This document shows, piece after piece, positions 1 through 9,264 of a stretch of DNA of 64,000 bases; position 1 is the stretch's first letter; each line of letters starts with the position of its first letter. Both the position numbers and the translations under genes were made by a program. Location: assembly GCA_963743015.1 (NCBI GenBank), contig CAVUOD010000011.1, positions 1 through 64,000 of the forward strand, written 5' to 3'. Source of the DNA: CAVSRC01 sp963743015 (GTDB lineage Bacteria > Pseudomonadota > Alphaproteobacteria > Rhizobiales > Kaistiaceae). The notes beneath the pieces are model-generated. The model worked only from the letters and a program-made list of their open reading frames with translations. It made no database searches and was not told the DNA's origin.

Positions 1-189
1 GGCGCTCGCTTCCGCGGCGCGCGAGGTGACGCCGATGGTGGCCGCCGCCGATGTGGGAGCCGTCACCATCACTTCGCCGCTGCCGTTGGCCTGAAGCTGG
101 GGCACCGGCGGGCTGGTGTCCGCCTGGACCATGGAGGGGACCATTGCCAGCATTCCGGCGGTGGCAAGCGCGGCAAGCCATGATACCAC
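1..189 (-). CDS. SIMPL/DUF541 domain exported protein (5' part only)
   Basis: The visible 63 codons give a signal peptide followed by a segment (LQANGSGEVMVTAPTSAAA) that matches the start of SIMPL/DUF541 proteins, which are periplasmic or outer-membrane proteins of poorly defined role, sometimes linked to oxidative-stress protection. I chose the GTG at 189 because an AAGGAG ribosome-binding site lies about nine bases upstream and the hydrophobic signal segment begins at once. The rest of the gene lies beyond the left edge. Family assignment rests on the N-terminal consensus only. Confidence 0.6.
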   Translation of the reverse strand, partial: MVSWLAALATAGMLAMVPSMVQADTSPPVPQLQANGSGEVMVTAPTSAAATIGVTSRAAEASA

Positions 190-349
190 TGGGAAATCTC
201 CTTGGGGTATGATTTCTGCTTGGGGCGGAGACTTCGCCGGAGAAAGCGACGGCATTGCGGCTGCAACCGGCGGGAACCGTGACGGTTTTGCGGCCACCGG
301 CTTGCCGTCCTGCGGCGCGTCATGTATATCGGCGGTACGACGCGTTGCC

Positions 350-425
350 GGGCCTGTAGCTCAATGGTTAGAGCCGGTCGCTCATAACGATCTGGTTGAG
401 GGTTGAAGTCCTGCCGGGCCCACCA
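350..425 (+). tRNA. tRNA with CAU anticodon (Ile2/Met type), altered T arm
   Basis: The 76 nt fold as a cloverleaf: acceptor GGGCCTG (350-356) with CGGGCCC (415-421), D stem GCTC/GAGC, anticodon stem GGTCG/CGATC around loop CTCATAA (381-387), and encoded CCA (423-425). The body matches the alphaproteobacterial CAU-anticodon tRNA that reads AUA after lysidine modification, but elongator Met cannot be excluded. The T arm is poor: stem GAGGG/CCTGC has one mismatch and one wobble, and the loop reads TTGAAGT in place of the near-invariant TTCRANN. An integrase gene reads toward it eight bases downstream, so this is a likely attachment site. It may be a damaged copy. Confidence 0.65.
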
Positions 426-433
426 CTGCTTTT

Positions 434-1540
434 TCAAGCGTCTGTGTTCATTGAGCTTTCTTCGCTGCAGCCCGCACCTTTCCCCGAGGTGCGGGAATAG
501 ACGTTCTCTGTTTCGTGCGGCAGCATCTTGTTCATCACCTCGCCGGCCAGCCGTTGCCCCGATCGGCGAACTTCCGGTGTAGAGCGAGGCCATGCTGGCC
601 ACCCTTCCAGACCGAAGATCGCGTTGAGCTGGGCGACGCTCGCTCCGTTGTTCGCGGCGCGGGTCACGCCGATCTTCCTCAGCCCGTGCGCGGCCTTGCC
701 GACGCCCGCCTCGCGGCAGGCGGAGGAGAACAGGGGTTGCCGAACAACTCCTTCGTCAGGGGCTTCCCGTTCGCTCCGCAGATGTAGGCGAGGTCGCCGG
801 TCGGTCCGGCGTCCCAGACCTCGGCCAGCGGCGCCCAGATCGGAATCGGCGACCGTCTGCCCCGTCTTCTCCGTCTTAATCACCGCCACGCCGTTGCGGA
901 CGTGCTGGCGCCCGAGCCAGACGGCGTCATCGCCGCGGCGTAGGCCGGTGAAGAGCAGGACAGCGAGCCAGACCCGCTGGCGCGTTCCGAGCGACCAGTG
1001 CGCCTCGTAAGCGGCAACGTCGTCCTCGGTCCATACCGGGAAGCCGGTGTGGCCGGACTTCACGGCCACGTACTTCACGTTCGTCGCTGGGTTCGTCTTG
1101 GCGTGGCCGGCCTCGACCGCCCAGGCAAAGAGCCCACGCATGGCGTCGATGAAATGTCGCGCCTGGAACGGCGTCACCTTCCGGCGTTCCCGGCCGGCGA
1201 CGATCACCGCCTCGGTGATCTTGCTCACCGGCGTGGTGCCGGCCGTGGTGATCACCTGCTTGAAGATGTTCTCCCGCTGCCGCCGCGTTGCCAGCGAGTA
1301 GGAGCGCCAGCGCGAGGACTCCCGGTACCGCTCGATCAGCCAAGCCAGAGTGCCGGCGGGCGGCGCGCCCTTCTTCGGGTGCGTCGTCCCGGACATCGCC
1401 GCCTGATACTCTTGGTCGAAATCCGGCGTCCCGAAATCAGCGCGGATGCGAACGCGCGGCCCCTTGTCAACGCGGACGTACCAGACCTTGCGGCCGTGTC
1501 GCGTTCTTTCGAGGTGCAGGTGGGGCGGGCGAGGGCGGGG
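434..1540 (-). pseudogene. Tyrosine recombinase/phage-type integrase, frameshifted
   Basis: An open frame covers 434-1396, and recognisable N-terminal integrase sequence (HGRKVWYVRVDKGP) continues upstream in frame to about 1540 with no good start codon. Visible parts are a core-binding region, the arginine box (LLFTGLRRGD) and the HGLRK box. The segment between them, and the segment carrying the tyrosine nucleophile (MASLYT, near 585), are only readable in other frames, so at least three or four single-base breaks are present. Intact homologues of about 350-400 aa integrate mobile elements at tRNA 3' ends, which fits the tRNA at 350-425. It is either a decayed gene or one with several sequence errors. 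Confidence 0.8.
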
Positions 1541-1594
1541 CGCTGCAGGACGATCTCCCTATCCTGTCCATCGTTGTCGTTGCCCGGTCGCCGT

Positions 1595-1732
1595 TCATCG
1601 GCCTTGCCGGTGACGACCACGATCTTCCGCCCGGTCCACCTCGACGCGCATCACCTCGCAGCCAGCCTGGCGGACGGCCTTGACCGCGGCGGTAACGTCT
1701 CGTTGGTGGAAGGTGCAGGCGCCCCGGCTCAT
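1595..1732 (-). CDS. Small conserved ORF upstream of integrase (probably frameshifted)
   Basis: A 45-codon ORF begins with MSRGACTFHQRDVTAAVKA. Short proteins with this TFxQRDVxxAVxA start are common directly upstream of alphaproteobacterial integrases. The expected continuation (KIVVVTGKADE) is found one frame over, just after codon 36, so one base is probably missing near 1624 and the original protein would have run on into the integrase start region. The function is unknown; some such genes are proposed to help excision, but nothing here shows it. Confidence 0.4.
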   Translation of the reverse strand: MSRGACTFHQRDVTAAVKAVRQAGCEVMRVEVDRAEDRGRHRQGR

Positions 1733-2208
1733 CGCACGCTACCTGGCCAATGTCGCCGACTTCCACGGCCGACGGCACGCGCGGCGGCTCACGCGGAGCC
1801 TCCCGCGGCCTCGTTCATCGTCAAGTTCCGATCCAGGACACCATCTAGCATGTCGCCAATATACCACGAGACTAAACTCACTCAGAAAGAAATCGCCGCC
1901 CACTTGCGGGTCGGTTGCCGGTCCCGATCGCAGGGATCCGCCGCGATTTTTTCGTGAGCCTGCGTCTCGAATATTGTTGTCACGAGCCGAGGCGCGGCCC
2001 GGGGGAACAATTCACTGAAAGCGCAACAGCCTCAAATCCATAACCTATATAAATCTCGCGCCGTGAGCAGGCGCCAGTCATTTTGAGACCTTGGCAACCC
2101 CGCGGCTTCCTCGTCCGGCTCGGCTGCAAGCCCGACGAACCGAGCGCCGCCGGTCCCTCCCTGGGTCGCCGGTGGCGCTCGTTTGCGTCTAACAGAAAGG
2201 AGTACGTG
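1733..2208. other. Intergenic region of the integrated element
   Basis: I find no supported gene in this stretch. It separates the leftward integrase module from the rightward replication module, so it should hold both promoters. A TATAAA-like box lies at 2048-2053 without a convincing -35 partner. A short plus-strand reading (LTQKEIAAHLRVG, near 1875-1913) resembles a helix-turn-helix segment but has no proper start or continuation, so I do not call it. Confidence 0.4.
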
Positions 2209-2596
2209 ATGGAACCTAAGATCAAGCTCAATAGTCCGGCCGCAATCGCCGACTTCGTCATGCGCGATGCCGGGGATAGCATCGTTTTCGTCGGCCCGAC
2301 CCTGGACTATCCCGGGCTCGGCGGGGCGTTCGTGATCTGCACCGCGGACGCCGACTCGCAGCTCCGCGTCGACCTGATCCTGACCCCGGTGGAGGCGGGA
2401 GGCCGTCGCCCTCGCGCTCAGTGCCAGGCCCCCGCTTGTCGTCAACCTCGTCGAGGACAGCGACTACCAGCTCGCGCGATTGGTCGCGTCGTGTTGGCCG
2501 GGGCCGAAGGCCGACGCGCTGCTTCGCAACGTCGAAGGTGAGCCCAACGAGGCCCAGGGCCGGCGCGGCGATGCCACAACGCCCGCAAATTGCTGA
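2209..2596 (+). pseudogene. Hypothetical protein of the integrated element, one frameshift
   Basis: The ATG at 2209 follows a strong ribosome-binding site (AAAGGAG, 2196-2202). The first 65 or so codons (MEPKIKLNSPAAIADFVMRD...) read well, then sense continues one frame over from about 2400 (EAVALALSARPPLVVNLV) to a TGA at 2594-2596. One extra G at the run near 2398-2401 explains the switch. The repaired protein would be about 128 aa with a hydrophobic-strand pattern, and I do not recognise its family. It sits 11 bp upstream of the RepB-like gene, which suggests an operon. Confidence 0.5.
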
Positions 2597-2607
2597 CGGA
2601 GGTCGTC

Positions 2608-3709
2608 ATGACCCTACCCCCGGAGACCGGCGAGGCGGGTCCGCTTCCTCAAGTGGCTCGACCCCGACCCTAATGCGGATTTCTTCTTCTTCACGAAGGA
2701 CAACTCCAAGGACGCGAAACGACAGGCCATTGATCCGTCCGAACTCAACGTCACCCCGAGCGCCTCACCCTCGACGGACCTGGTCGGGCTCAGCCGACGA
2801 GGCGCCGGTGTCTTTGTGCCCCAACCAGTTCCGGGCTCGAGCGACGAGTCGCACGGTGGACAACGTCGAGAGATTCGCGCGCTCTGGTCCGACCTCGACG
2901 GGACCGACCTCTACCAGGCCGAACTCCATCTTCCTCCCGGACCTGAGCCCGACGCTCGTCGTCCAGTCCTCGCCGGGGCATTTTCACCTTTACTGGCTCG
3001 TCGAGGACTTCCCTCTCGCCGCCTTCAAGGCCGCCCAGCTCAAGCTCGCGGAGCTCACCGGCGGAGACATGGGTGTCGCCAAGAACGCCGCCCAGGGCGT
3101 CCTTCGTCTTCCTGGTTATTTTCACCAGAAGGGCGAGCCGTTCCGGACCTTCGTCCGATCAAATCCCTCCGCGACATTGGCGACGCTATCCTGGCCGGTT
3201 CATCCTGGAGCAACTCGGTGTATCCGTGGAATTCTTCCGACACGGTGAATAAATCATAGATGCAGCACCGCCCGGGATTCGAGTCGGAGTGGACGCCGGC
3301 ACCGGCCGACTTCCTCCGGCGCGCTCTGTCGCATCTCGACCCGCGTCTCTATCGGAGCCGTCCAGAGTGGCTCCGCGTGGCCATGGCCTGCCGTCGCGCC
3401 ACCGGCGGCCAGGGTCACGAAGTCTTTTTGGACTGGAGCGCCAGGGACCCGTTGTACGGCAACGCCTGCCGGGCCGCGAACTCCGTGCAGTGGCGCAGCC
3501 TCGACGGTCGCCAGGCGCGAATCCCGTCACGGTCGGAACGCTTGTCAAAGAGCTCCGTGCCGTCGAGACAGCAGCGGCCGACGAGGCCGCAGACGATCTT
3601 CTTATTTCACGACGAGTTAATCCCCGTCCCCGGTGATCCATCGCCCGAGTTGATCGAACTTGATGCTCGAAGACGTTGGCGCGTAGCGAAGGACAAAGAA
3701 AATGAGTGA
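2608..3709 (+). pseudogene. RepB-like DNA primase with PriCT-type C-terminus, several frameshifts
   Basis: A ribosome-binding site (GGAGG, 2598-2602) precedes the ATG at 2608. Pieces in different frames join into one protein: FLKWLDPD and FFFFTKDNSKDAKRQ, LSRRGAGVFV, IRALWSDLDGTDLY, then VVQSSPGHFHLYWLVEDFPL and GVLRLPGYFHQKGEPF. This order matches the RepB-like primase domain, where SDLDG carries a metal ligand. From 3260 a PriCT-like part follows (LRRALSHLDPRLY, WLRVAMACRRATGG, FLDWSARD). At least four frame switches occur between 2635 and 3540. Such proteins prime plasmid or integrated-element replication beside a RepA-type ATPase, as here. Confidence 0.7.
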
Positions 3710-3960
3710 TGAAACGATCGCCGAGGCCGAACGCCTCCTGGCCGCCAACAACATCGTCGGTATCGACGTGAACTGGTTCGCCTCCACCGTGAGCGAGGCG
3801 CGCGAGATGGAGGCCAAAGGCCATAATGCCAACCAGGCGTTCTACGCGCTCAACGGCGAGAGAAAATCGGGGCGTGCCGCTGGCCGGGCCTTCCGAGGTT
3901 GCGGTCTGTCACGTCTTTGGCATCGACCGCGACGCCCCCGGCTACGTTCACCCTGGCCGG
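3702..3960 (+). pseudogene. Small ORF between primase and ATPase remnants
   Basis: The ORF starts inside the last codons of the primase remnant (ATG overlapping its end) with MSDETIAEAERLLAANN, about 50 coherent residues that look helical and acidic. After NQAFYALNGE the sense seems to move to another frame (GVPLAGPSEVAVCHVF) until about 3960. I do not recognise the family. It could be a separate small protein of the replication module or an N-terminal part of the ATPase. Confidence 0.35.
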
Positions 3961-5200
3961 ATGTCTCACACGCCCAGGCCGAAACGGCAACGACGCGGCG
4001 CAAGGAACTCGTCGTCCTCCGAGGGCACCGCGTCAAACCGCGGGCGGTCGAGGCCCTGTGGCGCGGCGTGCTCTATGTCGGGAGGGAACTCTAACACGGG
4101 GATGCCCGGCGTCGGGAAGTCGACGATGGCGAACTACATCGCCGCCTGTGTCACGACGGGTATGCCCTTCCCGGCGAGCCTGCGCTTCGACCTGGAGAGG
4201 GGAGCCGGGCTCCGTTCTCATTCTAACGGCGGAGGATGATCCCGAGGACACGCTCATCCCCCGAATTGCAGGCGTGCGGCGCGGAGATGAGCAACGTGTT
4301 CATCGTGCCGTCGGCCAAGATTGGCGACGAGTACACGGGCTTCGACCTCAACGCCGACCTCGCCCTGATCGAGGAAGTCGTCAAGGGGAGCAGGACCTCA
4401 CGCACGGTTCGACGGATAGTGATCCCATGAAGTTGATCGTGGTCATGTCCGATCACGGCCTACCTCGGTGCGGAAGGCCAACTCGAACAACGTCAGCCAG
4501 GTCCGCGCGGTGCTCGACCCGATGTCGGCCATGCTGCGCCGGCATAGGGTTGCTGGCCTGGCTTCGGGAGCCTGAGAAAGGGAGCGGGCGACGAGATCGC
4601 CCTCTACCACACCCTGGGACAGTGTCGGGTTTGTGGCCTCGGCCCGTGTCTGTTTCTATGCGATGCCGGACCCAAGTCGCACCCGACGGCAAAACGGGCG
4701 GCTGCTGCTGAGGAGCAAGACGAACGTCGAGAAAGGACTCGGCCCTTTCGGCTTCGGCTACAGCCTCGTGGACGGCGACGGCGGTCTTCGAAGACGGCAC
4801 CACTTTTGACGTGAAGAAGGCCGAGTGGCGGGGGTCGAGACGGATCGGAAACCTGACGACGTGCTGGCGCTTGGCGAAAGAGCTGCGGGAGCGCGAAAAC
4901 CCGAGGACTCGAAACTGGCGCAGGGCCAGGAAGCTCCTTGAGGACGAGCTCGCCAGCGGGCCGCGACGGGCGGCCTACCTCAAGAACCGTGCGAGCGAGC
5001 GTGGCCATCTCGGAGGCGAGCTGGAGTAGGGCGAAGGCCGAGCTGGGCGGTCGTCGCCAAGCGCGTGAAGAGTAGAGTTTTGGTGGTACTTGCCCGGAAC
5101 CGAGGACGAGCAGGGTCAGTTCGACGGCGTCGCCGACCGGGAGCAGTGGAAGCCGCCGCGGGGGATGCCGGACAACGGCCAGGTGGAGCCGCCGTTTTGA
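3961..5200 (+). pseudogene. RepA-like AAA_25 ATPase, heavily frameshifted
   Basis: The fragments line up with AAA_25/RepA-type replicative ATPases: LWRGVLYVG, then the Walker A segment TGMPGVGKSTMANYIAA (4105-4155), VLILTAEDDPEDTLIPR (4215-4265), LQACGAEMSNVFIVPSA (4265-4318), a Walker B-like run ending LIVV with DP nearby (about 4427-4455), and a C-terminal region ending EDEQGQFDGVADREQWKPPR before the TGA at 5198-5200. Successive pieces switch frame six or more times. The family loads or drives helicase activity for element replication and is usually paired with a RepB primase, as seen here. Start is approximate. Confidence 0.65.
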
Positions 5201-5252
5201 TCAGGATCGTGAGTCGGAGGACAAGGTCGAGGGACAAATTCAGGGACGGTGG

Positions 5253-5415
5253 ACCCAGTGACTGAGTTATGATGAGGAGGAGTCAAACCACGGAAATCGG
5301 CCGTTTTGACTCACCACAGGTCCGTCTATGCCATTTGCATGGGAATTGACGATGAGTTGTGAAGTGGCGGGATTGATGGGTTCGACTCCTCCTCATCAAC
5401 TCTCCGGCACTGGGT
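5253..5415. repeat. Long imperfect inverted repeat after the replication module
   Basis: The arms 5253-5289 and 5379-5415 are complementary, with a perfect 15-bp core (TGATGAGGAGGAGTC at 5270-5284 against 5384-5398) and partly matching flanks that include ACCCAGTG/CACTGGGT. The roughly 90-bp centre has no ORF. The repeat starts 52 bp after the ATPase stop codon. It could be a replication origin or iteron-like structure, an element end, or a termination structure; the sequence does not decide among these. Confidence 0.7.
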
Positions 5416-6180
5416 CACCCTCCGGGGAGCGTCGGACCATGGCGAATCCTCTTCGTGGTCGAGGATAGCGTCATGTCAGTTGAACGGGTCGTCTCGCTCG
5501 GATTTCGATTTGGAGCGGGCTGGTGCGGCTGGGTCGCCTCCCTGCATCCCACCTCGAACCCCTGCGCTCAACTCGGTAGCCAACTGGGTTCCTAGCCGAG
5601 GGCGGTGTTCGGCCTCCCGCCTCTGGTCCGGGCTTATTCGAGCTCACTCAGACCAAAGGAGCTCGGGCGGGTCCGCTAGCTCTGGGCTCGGACCGCCTAG
5701 GGTGGGTAGGACATACCCCACTCCTGCAAGGTCCTCGACACTTGGTTTGTGTGGGAAAATTCGAGAACGCGCGTTGGAGAAGTGTATCTCGCGAACACAG
5801 AGGCCACCCTGTCCCGGCGTGACCGCGGAGCAACTTCGTCGCTACCGCCGACCCCACCGGCTTAGGTGCTTCTCGGCCGTATACCCTATAGGGGTATGGC
5901 GTCAGCCCGGTACATTTCTAGGCTGAGAAGTTCCGAAACGCTTTCGGACGGGGGCGTGTGGTATCTAAATACCGCGCAAGTCCGCTACTGAGCCAACGGG
6001 CGCTTTGAAAGAGGTGTCCGCGACCCGCCTCGTGTCCGCGCAGCCCTTTCAATTTTGAGCCGCGAAAGTAATAGGCGACGCTCTTCTTCGGCGTCTTCCC
6101 CCTCGCGGTGGTGCGCTGCGACCAGTCACTGGGGCCGGCACGGCTCTGGGAAGATCGGGCGGTGCGCTGCGACCGACTCG
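5416..6180. other. Gene-free stretch at the right side of the integrated element
   Basis: No ORF here reads like a protein in any frame. A near-palindrome (ATACCCTATAGGGGTAT) lies at 5881-5897. The 14-mer GGTGCGCTGCGACC occurs twice in direct orientation, at 6110-6123 and 6161-6174, just before the end of the ADP-ribosylglycohydrolase gene. I see no clear second copy of the tRNA 3' end, so the right border of the element remains undefined. Confidence 0.4.
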
Positions 6181-7485
6181 TCAGATTAGAGACAGCGTTC
6201 GTTTCGCCGCCTCCTGGATCGAGAGCGATGCCTGCCCGCAAAGCGCGCTACGGAGTTCATCATTGAAAGGTTCTGTCCAGGAACGCGGTATTGCACGAGC
6301 GCCGTTGTAGACGCCGAGGATAGAGCCGACGGTGGCACCATTGGAATCCGTGTCGAGGCCGGCGCATACCGCCAGCGAAATGCCGCGCGTGAAGTCGCCC
6401 TCGGACCACAACAGACTAGCCGCGATGATCGCGGCGTTATTGATGACGTGGACGTAGTAATAGCCGAGCGACTCGATCCATGCGATCGCTTCGCTCCAGG
6501 ACGCACCCTGCCGATACAAGGCGATGATCCGGTCGACGGTCGCATAGAGACGCGAGCGCGGCGGCACGACGCGAAGTGTGGCCTCGATGATCTCCGACGG
6601 CGACTTTGCCGCAAAGGCAGCCGCGACGGCGGCGGCGGCCCACATCTCGCCGTAGATGCCATTGCGCGTATGCGACAGACGGGCATCGCGTGCGGCGAGC
6701 AGCGCGGCGGCAAGCGGCCGGCCGGGGTTGATGAAACCAAAGACGTCGGCACGGATTAGGGCGCCGACCCACTCGCGATACGGGTTAAGCCGCGTCGCCG
6801 TCTCGGGCGCGGCCAGTCCTTCGGTGAGGTTGCGGTAAGCGGCCGCCTCGGCGGTGAAGGTCTTGCCGAACGGCAGCAGCTCCAGCCACAGGCGGCCGAC
6901 ATCCTCGGTCGTAAAATTCGGACCATGCCGCTCGAGCAGCATGAGATTGAGGATGGTGTAGTCGAGATCGTCGTCGCGCGTGACGTAGGCGATGCGGCCG
7001 CGCGTTGTCGTCCGCCAGCAATCCTCGCGGAGCTCGAACGGCGCCGGCATAGGATCGAGCGCCGGCACATAGTCGGTGAGCGGCCAGGCGTCGGCGCGCT
7101 CTAGATAATCCCGAATGGTCCGCGCGCTCCACGTCGGCAACTCGAAAGGCTTGCCAAGAGTGTTGCCGGCGCAGCGGCCAAGCCAACCGCCGAGGACGCG
7201 GTCAGCAACAGTGTCCGCGTCGACGCTCGCGCTGGCCTCAGCCATTCCGATCTCAGCGCGAATGCCGTCGATCGTGGAAGGTTCGCCGGCCGCAACATCC
7301 TCGAAGTCGACGTTCGCCTCGAGCAACGCCAACTGCTCGCGCGCGTTGCCGCTGAGCGGCGGCACCGTCCGCCCGATCTCGCGGAACGCGGCAAGCTGGT
7401 GCGTCAGCAGATCCTTGGCGCGCATGGCGTCGTGTCCACGTTTGGACTGGCGCAGCAACACGTCAGGGCGAATGGTGTAGGTCAT
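6181..7485 (-). CDS. ADP-ribosylglycohydrolase family protein
   Basis: The 434-aa protein belongs to the ADP-ribosylglycohydrolase (DraG/ARH) superfamily, whose members hydrolyse ADP-ribosyl bonds with two Mg ions. Family signatures are GGWLGRCAGNTLGKPFE near residue 100, an acidic TRDDDLDYT segment near 170, and AGLDTDSNGATVGSILG near 385, the last carrying the metal-binding Asp pair. About 95 N-terminal residues precede the catalytic fold. It is the last gene of a five-gene sugar-uptake operon, four bases after the ATPase gene. ARH-like genes do recur in sugar ABC operons; the substrate here is unknown and could be a nucleoside- or ribose-derived glycoside. Confidence 0.85.
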   Translation of the reverse strand: MTYTIRPDVLLRQSKRGHDAMRAKDLLTHQLAAFREIGRTVPPLSGNAREQLALLEANVDFEDVAAGEPSTIDGIRAEIGMAEASASVDADTVADRVLGGWLGRCAGNTLGKPFELPTWSARTIRDYLERADAWPLTDYVPALDPMPAPFELREDCWRTTTRGRIAYVTRDDDLDYTILNLMLLERHGPNFTTEDVGRLWLELLPFGKTFTAEAAAYRNLTEGLAAPETATRLNPYREWVGALIRADVFGFINPGRPLAAALLAARDARLSHTRNGIYGEMWAAAAVAAAFAAKSPSEIIEATLRVVPPRSRLYATVDRIIALYRQGASWSEAIAWIESLGYYYVHVINNAAIIAASLLWSEGDFTRGISLAVCAGLDTDSNGATVGSILGVYNGARAIPRSWTEPFNDELRSALCGQASLSIQEAAKRTLSLI

Positions 7486-7489
7486 CGAA

Positions 7490-8248
7490 CTAGCCGGCGA
7501 TACCGCTGCGCTGCATCAGCAACTCCGTCAGCTTTTTGACCGACGTATCGCGCGTCTCGACGTCGATAACCTTCTTGCCGCGCACCATGACCACGGCGCG
7601 ATCGGCAACTTCGAGCACCTCATAGAGATTGTGCCCGATGAAAATGACCGCGATGCCGCGCGCCTTGAGATCGCGAATGAGATCGAGGACACGCTTCACT
7701 GCGGCGACGCCAAGCGCGTTCGTCGGCTCGTCGAGAATCACGAGCTTTGCTTCGAAGTGAATGGCGCGGGCGATGCATATTCCCTGCCGTTCGCCGCCTG
7801 AACAATCACGGGTCGGCTTGTCGATATCGACCGCCAGGCGAAGGTCGCGCAGCATCACCTCGCTCTCGCGCCGCATGCGGCTTTCGTCGAGCAGGCGGAA
7901 CGGACCGACGTTGCGGACTAGCTCCTTGCCCAAGAACAGATTGCGCGTGACGCTGAGATCGTCTGCCAGCGCCTGCTCCTGATAGACCGTCTCGACGCCG
8001 GCATCGCGCGCCTCGCGCGGATTGCGGAATTGTCGATCGACCCCATCAATACGGATGCTGGCTGTGTCCGGCTTGAGGAAGCCGGTAAGGATATTGATGA
8101 GCGTGCTCTTGCCGGCGCCGTTGTCGCCGAGCAGACCGACGACCTCGCCAACGCCGACAGTGAAGTCGACATTGTCGAGAGCGTGCACGCCGCGGAACGA
8201 TTTGTTGACGCCGCGCATTTCGACGATCGGGTGAACGCTCGCGTTCAT
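7490..8248 (-). CDS. Sugar ABC transporter ATP-binding protein (single domain)
   Basis: The 252-aa protein has Walker A GDNGAGKST, a Q-loop (YQEQALADDLSV), the signature CSGGERQ and Walker B VILDEPTNALGV, followed by the H-loop IGHN. It energises carbohydrate uptake with the permease and binding protein next door. Unlike RbsA or XylG it has one nucleotide-binding domain, like FrcA of rhizobial fructose systems, and would act as a homodimer. The open frame extends far upstream, but ATG 8248 overlaps the permease stop (ATGA) and starts the family consensus, so I chose it. Confidence 0.9.
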   Translation of the reverse strand: MNASVHPIVEMRGVNKSFRGVHALDNVDFTVGVGEVVGLLGDNGAGKSTLINILTGFLKPDTASIRIDGVDRQFRNPREARDAGVETVYQEQALADDLSVTRNLFLGKELVRNVGPFRLLDESRMRRESEVMLRDLRLAVDIDKPTRDCSGGERQGICIARAIHFEAKLVILDEPTNALGVAAVKRVLDLIRDLKARGIAVIFIGHNLYEVLEVADRAVVMVRGKKVIDVETRDTSVKKLTELLMQRSGIAG

Positions 8249-9264
8249 CGCTTGAGCTGCCTGTCGATGCGCAGATAGGCAAACGCAGTCAGGATGATGG
8301 CGCATGCCGTCACCAGCGTGACCCAATAGTCGTTGAGGCCGAGCTGGATGAAGCCGAGGCTCAGCACCTGGAGTATGAAAGCCCCGCAGAGCGCCCCGAA
8401 AAGCTCGCCGCTGCCACCGGTGAGTTTGGTGCCGCCGACAACGGCGCCGGCAAGCGCAAGCAGCATGGTGAACTGGCCCGACTGCGGCACCGCGACGCTC
8501 GTGCGACTGACCGCGAGCACGCCCGCAAACGCGGCGAGCAACCCCAGCAGGCAGAAACACAGGACGCGCGTCCAGGCGACGGAGACGCCCATCATGCGGG
8601 CGGCGCGCTCGTTGCTGCCGGTGGCAAAGATGCGGTTGCCGGTGCGTGTCCGGTGGAGGAACTGCGAGAGCAGAACGGCGACGACGATCATCCAGACGAA
8701 TTGCATACGAACGCCGTAGACTTGGCCGGTCAGGATCCACTGCAGGCCGCCGTTCGGATTCGCGTCGGGCAGCGGCACCGACTTGCCCCCGATGGCGAGA
8801 TTCATCACCGCGTTGAAGCCCCACATCGTGCCGAGGGTGATGATGAGAGAACTGACACCGGTGAAAACGACGAGGAGCCCGTTGATTGCGCCCATCACCA
8901 GCCCGGCGCCGAGCGCCGCCGGGAAGCAGAGCCAGAGCGGCAGGCCAATTGCGTGGTTGAGCGAGGCAAAGATGACCGACGCGAAGACGTAGATCGAGCT
9001 GATCGACAGATCGATTTCGCCGACGATCAGCAGGATACTCATCCCCATCGTCATCAGCGCGATCTCGGGCGCGTACGTCTGGAAGAGCTGGAGAACGGGC
9101 AGGGTCGCGAACGAATGGTTCGGCGTGGCGATCGCGAAACCGGCGACCAGCATGATCAGGAGGCCAAAGGTAATCAGGGACGGTTGCCGGGCCAGCCGTC
9201 GCAGCAGGCTTGGCGCGACGGTCGACGCCCCTGCGGACACGTAAGGTTTCGTTGCGGCGGTCAT
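8245..9264 (-). CDS. Sugar ABC transporter permease (RbsC/FrcC-like)
   Basis: This 339-aa integral membrane protein shows some eight to ten hydrophobic segments and the CUT2-family hallmarks LIVGEIDLSISSIYVFASV and ALAGAVVGGTKLTGGSGEL. It forms the channel of the sugar importer in the inner membrane. ATG 9264 overlaps the stop of the SMP-30 gene and its own stop overlaps the ATPase start by four bases, so the three genes are translationally coupled. The homodimeric permease plus single-domain ATPase arrangement matches FrcABC-type systems. Confidence 0.9.
   Translation of the reverse strand: MTAATKPYVSAGASTVAPSLLRRLARQPSLITFGLLIMLVAGFAIATPNHSFATLPVLQLFQTYAPEIALMTMGMSILLIVGEIDLSISSIYVFASVIFASLNHAIGLPLWLCFPAALGAGLVMGAINGLLVVFTGVSSLIITLGTMWGFNAVMNLAIGGKSVPLPDANPNGGLQWILTGQVYGVRMQFVWMIVVAVLLSQFLHRTRTGNRIFATGSNERAARMMGVSVAWTRVLCFCLLGLLAAFAGVLAVSRTSVAVPQSGQFTMLLALAGAVVGGTKLTGGSGELFGALCGAFILQVLSLGFIQLGLNDYWVTLVTACAIILTAFAYLRIDRQLKR

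Noticed and set aside
3455..3475. Possible second copy of the tRNA 3' end (CCTGCCGGGCC)
   Set aside because: The match ends after 11 bases and lies inside a primase-coding segment, so it is not an attachment site.
5375..5420. tRNA-like T-arm sequence GGTTCGACTCC
   Set aside because: Neither T-stem nor acceptor pairing can be formed and no anticodon arm exists; it is part of the inverted repeat.
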